Assembly (NCBI RefSeq): GCF_000380165.1
Contig: NZ_KB904662.1
Coordinates: 1-64,000 of the forward strand
Length of the DNA stretch: 64,000 nucleotides
Source: Wenjunlia vitaminophila DSM 41686
Lineage (GTDB): Bacteria > Actinomycetota > Actinomycetes > Streptomycetales > Streptomycetaceae
Direction of reading: 5' to 3'
Part shown: positions 58,357-64,000 of the stretch, piece by piece
Numbering within the stretch: position 1 is the first letter of the stretch
Layout: every line of letters begins with the position of its first letter
Notes under the pieces: generated by a model
What the model was told of the DNA's origin: nothing
Seen by the model: the letters and a program-made list of their open reading frames with translations, nothing else
The model's database searches: none
Translations under genes and position numbers: made by a program

Positions 58357-58417
58357 AAAGCCTGCGGGTTACATGCTCCGGTCACATGCGCCGGTTACAT
58401 GATTACTCGCAGGCTTT
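58357..58417 (-). promoter_or_regulatory. csp leader: stem enclosing three 13-bp tandem repeats
   Basis: AAAGCCTGCG (58357-58366) pairs perfectly with CGCAGGCTTT (58408-58417). The loop consists of three consecutive 13-bp units, GGTTACATGCTCC, GGTCACATGCGCC and GGTTACATGATTA (58367-58405). It is 110-170 nt upstream of the csp ATG, in a region much more AT-rich than average. It could be an operator array at the promoter or a temperature-responsive 5' UTR element. Confidence 0.55.
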
Positions 58418-58584
58418 GAGTACTGCAAGGAAACCAAACTGCAACTTGGCTTTAAGCCTAGCATGGGCACCGGGGTCGGGCCAGGGTCGGCGATGGCGAA
58501 TTACTCCGGTCGGGTTCCTTCCCCAAGGGCCCGTTCCGCGTACCGACCGGGGGCCCGGCCGGTACGCCGGCGGGGCGGGTCTAG

Positions 58585-59487
<903 letters not shown>

Positions 59488-59491
59488 CGCC

Positions 59492-59528
59492 GGGCCCTGT
59501 CCCGGCCCGCCGGGCCGGGACGGGGCCC
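59492..59528. terminator. terminator between mqnA and the FtsK/EccC gene
   Basis: GGGCCCTGTCCCGGCCC (59492-59508) and GGGCCGGGACGGGGCCC (59512-59528) form a 17-bp stem with one T-G pair. The two genes converge here. Confidence 0.75.
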
Positions 59529-59539
59529 GCCGTCCACCG

Positions 59540-62500
59540 TCAGGTCGTCGTCAGCGGCACCTGCACCACGTGCACCGCCCCGTCCCCCAGGTGCAGCAGG
59601 CCCCGGCCCGGCTGGATGGGCTGGCCGACCTGGTTGCGTTGCAGCCGCACCCCGAGCAGGTCGGCGTCGGAGATGTTCTGCGGGGAGAGCAACAGCCCGC
59701 GGCGGGCCTTCTTCGCCTCCACCTGCCAGCCGGAGAACCCTCCGCAGACGTCGTCCGCGTCACCGGCGATCACCACGCCGACGTGTGCCCCGACGGACCG
59801 CCGCAGCACCGAGGAGAGCACGTCGGAGGCGTCGCAGGAACGGAGCATCTCCGCGTCGTCCACCAGGATCATCCCGGGCCCGCTGAGCCGGGAGATGGCC
59901 TCGCTCAGTTCGTCGGCGTCGATGTCGTCGCCCTCGAAGTACCCGGCCACGCCGGGGGCCCTGGCCAGCATCCGCATCGGCGACTGCCGCGGCGCACCGA
60001 TGATCACCTGGGTGCCCACCGTGAGGAACGAGCGGGTCATGGTGAGCAGGGTGGTGCTGCGGCCGGAGCGCGGCGGCCCGGCGATGACGAACGCCGGAGT
60101 GCCCTGGGACAGGTCCGGTCCGAGCGCGGTGAGCTGGTCGCCGCCGACCGCGGCCATCGCCCACATCGCCCCCCGGTCGGCGTCCCGCAGGTCCCACGCC
60201 TCCTCGAAGGTGATCCGCTGCGGCAGGACGTCCACCCGGAACGGCCACCGGTGGCGCGGCACCCCGGCGTCCCTCCGCCTGGCCGCGGCGCCGATGGCCT
60301 CGATCGCCGCCGCCTGCGCCTGACCGGCCACGTCCTCGGTGAGCAGGGCGACGTGCGTCTCCACCGCCCCCTGGGCGCGGAACCCGCGCCCGGGCGGGAT
60401 GCTGGACGGGATCTTCCTCGGGTTGAGCCCCAGCAGCGTCAGGTCCGAGGGATCACTGAGCTGGAACGACAGCTTGTTCTCGGTGAGCGTGGAGATCCGG
60501 CCGGTGAGCAGGGTGCGGTCCCCGGTGATGATCAGGTGGACCCCGACCGAGGCGCCCTCGCGCAGGATCTGGAACAGCGTGTCCACCAGCGCGCCGGAGT
60601 TGAGGTCGCCCAGCGACGCCAGGAACCCCTCCCAGCGGTCCAGCATCAGCACGATGTGCGGCAGCCGCTCGTGCTCGGGCACCCCGTTGCGCTGCTCGTT
60701 GATGTCGGTGAAGCCGCGCTCGCCGAGGGCGGACATCCGCTCCTGGACCACGTTGGCCAGCTTCTCCACCAGCCGGATGGCCCGGTCCGACTCGTTGCTG
60801 CGCACCACCGCGCCGCAGTGCGGCAGCTTGTTCAGGGCGAGCAGCGCGCCGTTGCCGCAGTCCAACGCGTACAGGTGGACGTCCGCGCAGGTGTTGTACT
60901 GGGCGATCGAGCCGGCCATGGTGCGCAGCACCTGGGAGCGGCCCATCCTCGGCGCCCCGGAGATCAGCATGTGGCCGAACGTGGTCAGGTCCACCGACGC
61001 GGTGCGCCTGGCCTGCTGGCCCGGCAGGTCGTCCACCGCGTACGGGGCGGCGACCAGGCCGTCCGAGGAGGCGTGGGTGGGCGCGGGGAGCTCGGCGATC
61101 ACCATCTTCTCCGGCAGGGCCGGCAGCCAGGGGCTGTGCTGCGGCGGGATCTGGAGCTGGGCGTTGGCCCCCTGGATCGCCTCGACCAACACCGCGAGGT
61201 CGGTCAGCAGGTCGTCGTCGTTGCCGCCGCCGCTGGACGGCCGCTCGGGCGCGGGGCGGCCCAGCGCCTCCCAGCCCAGGGCCACGCTCCACGGGGCGGG
61301 CACGGACGCGGAGGCCACCTGACCCGGCCTGCGGCCCCCGACGCGCCCGGACTGGAACGGCAGCAGGGAGGCTGCGCCGAGCCGGACGAAGGCGCGGCCG
61401 GGGGTGGACTTGGAGATGTAGCCGGAGTCGGGGGCGTCGATGACGTCCATGGACTCGCTGGCGTCGGTGACCCGCAGGGCGATCCGCAGGTTGGTGTTGG
61501 CCCGGATCTCCGGGGAGACCACACCCGAGGGGCGCTGGGTGGCCAGGATCAGGTGGATGCCGAGCGACCGACCGCGCTGGGCGATGTTCACCAGGCCGGT
61601 GACGAAGTCCGGGAGCTCCCGGGCCATGGACGCGAACTCGTCGATGACCAGCAGCAGCCGCGGCATCGGGGCGAGCGACGGGTTCCGCCGCATCGCGATC
61701 AGGTAGTCCTCCAGGTCCTTGGTGCCGGCCGCGGCCAGGATGTGCTCGCGGCGGCGCAGCTCCGCGCCGAGGGACTCCAGGGCCCGCTCCACCAGATGGG
61801 TGTCGAGGTCGGTGACCATGCCCACGGTGTGCGGCAGCTTCACGCAGTCCTTGAACGCCGAGCCGCCCTTGTAGTCCACCAGGACGAAGGTCATGGCGTC
61901 CGGCCGGTTCACCACCGCGAGCGACGCCACCAGGGTCTGCAACAGCTCGGACTTGCCGGAGCCGGTGGTGCCGGCGACCAGGCCGTGCGGTCCGTCCCTG
62001 ACCAGGTCGATGGAGAACGGGCCGTCGAACGACGCGCCGACCACGGCGGAGGTGCTGCGCCCGCCCATGTTCCACAGCGCGGCGATCGCGTCGGGGTTGG
62101 GCGGCTCCATGTTGATGACGTCGAGCAGCCGACAGGCGTCCGGCAGCGCCGAGGTCTCGTCCCCGCTGACGTCCCGGACCGGGGCGATGGCGCGGGCCAC
62201 CTGCTCGCACCACTGCGGCGTCACGCAGTCCGGGCGCACGCTCTCCGCGGGCTGCTCACCGGCCATGGAGACCTGGAGCAGCCCGTAGTAGTCCTCCTCC
62301 ACCAGCGCCCGGCACTCCTCGGGCAGCAGCCGGCGGTCCGCGTCCAGGCAGATCAGGTGGATGCCGACCTGCGGCCCCTCACGCAGGATCTGGGTCAGGC
62401 CCGGCATGGCGCGCAGCCGTCGGGAGCCGTCGAGGACCACCAGCACAGTGGGGCCGGACCAGATCTGGTTGGGCTGGATCCCGGCGTCGCGGGCGGCCTC

Positions 62501-63928
62501 CTGACGGGCGGTGAGCTGGGCGAGGAGTTCGCTGATCCGCCGGGCGACGCTGTCCGCCTCGGTGCCCAGCAGGACCACGGCGCTCTGCCCCTCGCGGGCG
62601 CGGGCGTGCGGCAGCCACCGCACCCACTCCCAGGAGTGGCGGCCCTGCGGTTCGGTGAGCACGCAGATGCTGAGGTCCGCGGGGGTGTGCAGGACGGCGG
62701 CCTGGGTGACGAGCCAGCGGCCGATGGCCCGGGGCAGCTCCCCGCGGCCGGCGATGCCGACCACCCCGTGCCGGCGCAGCGGGATGGTGATCGGCACGTC
62801 GAGCAGCTTGCGCGGGTCCTTGCGCTTGTGCTCCTCCTGCTGCGGGTCGGTGACCTGCACCTCCGACGGCAGGGTGCCGGTGCCGACGCGGAGCAGGCCG
62901 TGGTCCTCGTCGGTGAGGCGGCGCTCCCACAGCCGTTGCCCGGGGCCGGTGGCGGTGAGGAAGAGCGCGGCCGGGTCCGGGGCGCCCAGTCGGCGGGCCA
63001 GGGTCTCGGCGGACATGGCCTTGCGGGCCTGCCGCTCGATGGAGTCCTTGGCCCGTCCCCACTCGGCGAGGGTCTTCCGGAACGACTTCTTGCCGTGCTT
63101 CTTGTCGTAGAAGTAGTTGGCGACCAGGGCGATCGGGCTGAGCACCGCCAGGATCAGGAAGATCATCCGGTCCATGATCAGCGCCATGGTCACGGCGCCG
63201 ACCAGGGGCACCAGGGCCATGATCCACGGGAGCGGGCGGTTCTCCGTCTCCTTGGGCTTGGAGGGGATGGCGAACTGGGTGAGGCGGGGTGGCGGGGTGA
63301 TCCGCGGCGGGCGGTTGTAGTCGAACCCGGTGCCGTCCTCGGACGGCTTCAGCGCGGTGTCCGGGAAGGTGGGCGGGGCCAGTTCGAGGAGTGTCTGGCC
63401 GACCCCGACCACGCTGCGGTACCGCCAGGGCTTCGGTTGTTCGAGCGGCTGGCCGTCCATGGTGGCCGAGCTGCCGAACACCGGACGGGCGGTGACCGTG
63501 CCGTCCACCGCCACGTCCACCTCGACCGCGGAGCTGGGGAGGGCGGCGTCGTTCACCCGGATCCAGGCGTCGGTGCCGCTGCCGACCACGGTCACCCCGG
63601 GGCCGAGCCGGTGCACCCCGCCGGCGTCGGGGCCGCCGACGATCCGCAGCTCGACGGTGCCCTGGGCCTGGGGCGGCGGGCAGGCGGCCGGGTCGGCGAT
63701 GCTGACCAGCGCGCCGTCGCGCACCGGGGAGGCGTCGAGCGGCACCGCCGGGTCGATCCGGAACCCGTTGACGTGGAGGATCGGTGGCCCCGCGCCGTCG
63801 TCCGGCCGTCCGAGCTGGCGGGCGATCTCGGCGGCGAGCGCGCCCACCGAGGAGGCGGGATCGGCATCGACCAGCAGGTCCGCACGGTCCTCGCGGACGG
63901 GGTCGATGACGCTGAGCTGGAGTTCCAC
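59540..63928 (-). CDS. eccC: type VII secretion FtsK/SpoIIIE ATPase (EccC/EssC-like)
   Basis: This 1462-aa protein starts with GTG after AGGGGGAC. The N-terminus is ubiquitin-like (about 1-80), then FHA-like (85-185: VVGSGTDAWIRVNDAALPSS). Two TM helices follow near 240-275 (PWIMALVPLVGAVTMALIMD, IFLILAVLSPIALVANYFYD), then three FtsK-type ATPase modules. Module 1 has a canonical P-loop GTTGSGKSELLQ near residue 655 with Walker B RLLLVIDEFASM. Modules 2 (GAPRMGRSQV, about 990) and 3 (GPPRSGRSTT, about 1285) have Arg in place of the P-loop Lys. It should drive export of WXG100-type substrates. No WXG100, EccB or EccD gene is within the window. Confidence 0.9.
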   Translation of the reverse strand: MELQLSVIDPVREDRADLLVDADPASSVGALAAEIARQLGRPDDGAGPPILHVNGFRIDPAVPLDASPVRDGALVSIADPAACPPPQAQGTVELRIVGGPDAGGVHRLGPGVTVVGSGTDAWIRVNDAALPSSAVEVDVAVDGTVTARPVFGSSATMDGQPLEQPKPWRYRSVVGVGQTLLELAPPTFPDTALKPSEDGTGFDYNRPPRITPPPRLTQFAIPSKPKETENRPLPWIMALVPLVGAVTMALIMDRMIFLILAVLSPIALVANYFYDKKHGKKSFRKTLAEWGRAKDSIERQARKAMSAETLARRLGAPDPAALFLTATGPGQRLWERRLTDEDHGLLRVGTGTLPSEVQVTDPQQEEHKRKDPRKLLDVPITIPLRRHGVVGIAGRGELPRAIGRWLVTQAAVLHTPADLSICVLTEPQGRHSWEWVRWLPHARAREGQSAVVLLGTEADSVARRISELLAQLTARQEAARDAGIQPNQIWSGPTVLVVLDGSRRLRAMPGLTQILREGPQVGIHLICLDADRRLLPEECRALVEEDYYGLLQVSMAGEQPAESVRPDCVTPQWCEQVARAIAPVRDVSGDETSALPDACRLLDVINMEPPNPDAIAALWNMGGRSTSAVVGASFDGPFSIDLVRDGPHGLVAGTTGSGKSELLQTLVASLAVVNRPDAMTFVLVDYKGGSAFKDCVKLPHTVGMVTDLDTHLVERALESLGAELRRREHILAAAGTKDLEDYLIAMRRNPSLAPMPRLLLVIDEFASMARELPDFVTGLVNIAQRGRSLGIHLILATQRPSGVVSPEIRANTNLRIALRVTDASESMDVIDAPDSGYISKSTPGRAFVRLGAASLLPFQSGRVGGRRPGQVASASVPAPWSVALGWEALGRPAPERPSSGGGNDDDLLTDLAVLVEAIQGANAQLQIPPQHSPWLPALPEKMVIAELPAPTHASSDGLVAAPYAVDDLPGQQARRTASVDLTTFGHMLISGAPRMGRSQVLRTMAGSIAQYNTCADVHLYALDCGNGALLALNKLPHCGAVVRSNESDRAIRLVEKLANVVQERMSALGERGFTDINEQRNGVPEHERLPHIVLMLDRWEGFLASLGDLNSGALVDTLFQILREGASVGVHLIITGDRTLLTGRISTLTENKLSFQLSDPSDLTLLGLNPRKIPSSIPPGRGFRAQGAVETHVALLTEDVAGQAQAAAIEAIGAAARRRDAGVPRHRWPFRVDVLPQRITFEEAWDLRDADRGAMWAMAAVGGDQLTALGPDLSQGTPAFVIAGPPRSGRSTTLLTMTRSFLTVGTQVIIGAPRQSPMRMLARAPGVAGYFEGDDIDADELSEAISRLSGPGMILVDDAEMLRSCDASDVLSSVLRRSVGAHVGVVIAGDADDVCGGFSGWQVEAKKARRGLLLSPQNISDADLLGVRLQRNQVGQPIQPGRGLLHLGDGAVHVVQVPLTTT

Positions 63929-64000
63929 GGTGCCGTCCCCCTGGGGCGTTGTTCTTGCCTGCCGTCACCGCCGTCAACACCGCGACGGTGGCGGCCAGGC

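Overview
The window is about 73% GC. It carries the developmental sigma factor BldN with its anti-sigma RsbN, the futalosine route to menaquinone, and GTG/TTG starts with ATGA/GTGA overlaps throughout. This fits a spore-forming filamentous actinomycete; a Streptosporangiales/Nocardiopsaceae-type genome is my inference. No rRNA, tRNA or CRISPR array was seen.

Layout. 1-4.5 kb: the end of an HxlR-type regulator, a hairpin MITE, an ArsR-type regulator with a small membrane protein, an MMPL/RND exporter and proC. 4.5-9.8 kb: an S9 peptidase, a HAD hydrolase, a decayed tnpB remnant, a class II HDAC/AcuC-like deacetylase and a conserved protein. 9.8-17.1 kb: a developmental core of an excisionase-type HTH protein, the 32-aa ribosomal protein bS22, an SDR-family protein, a PlsC-type acyltransferase, rsbN, bldN, a HAD-IB phosphatase and a glutaredoxin. 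17.3-24.1 kb: a DEDDh exonuclease, then the rex-hemA-hemC-hemD-hemB operon behind a Rex operator. 24.1-32.4 kb: two lipoproteins, rtcB, a histidine phosphatase, hemL, a conserved unknown, a GNAT, an SDR and a PfpI-type protein. 32.5-36.7 kb: System II cytochrome c maturation (ResA-like, CcdA, ResB, CcsB). 37.2-47.3 kb: menaquinone genes (ubiD-like, mqnP, ubiX, AsnC regulator, mqnE) interrupted by a seven-gene Mrp/Mbh-type cation antiporter operon and a rhomboid protease. 47.4-51 kb: a GNAT, a small membrane protein, a cysteine-type leader peptide ahead of a DAACS-family symporter, and a VOC protein. 51.2-56.9 kb: two tandem paralogous NB-ARC/TPR (STAND) loci. 57-64 kb: a secreted protein, a cold-shock protein, mqnA and an EccC/EssC-type FtsK ATPase.

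The main discovery candidate is the STAND pair. In both copies a ~150-aa N-terminal ORF ends at the heptamer C CCA AAC directly followed by TGA. A GC hairpin follows 6-7 nt downstream, and the -1 frame runs straight into the NB-ARC/TPR protein with no ATG/GTG/TTG near the junction. This has the layout of programmed -1 ribosomal frameshifting that would join a sensor/effector-associated domain to a STAND NTPase. A CUG start overlapping the stop (CTGA) is the main rival explanation.

Functionally, much of the window is respiratory: heme synthesis under a redox regulator, cytochrome c assembly, menaquinone synthesis and a cation/proton antiporter. A short leaderless Cys-containing ORF before the symporter suggests thiol-responsive attenuation.
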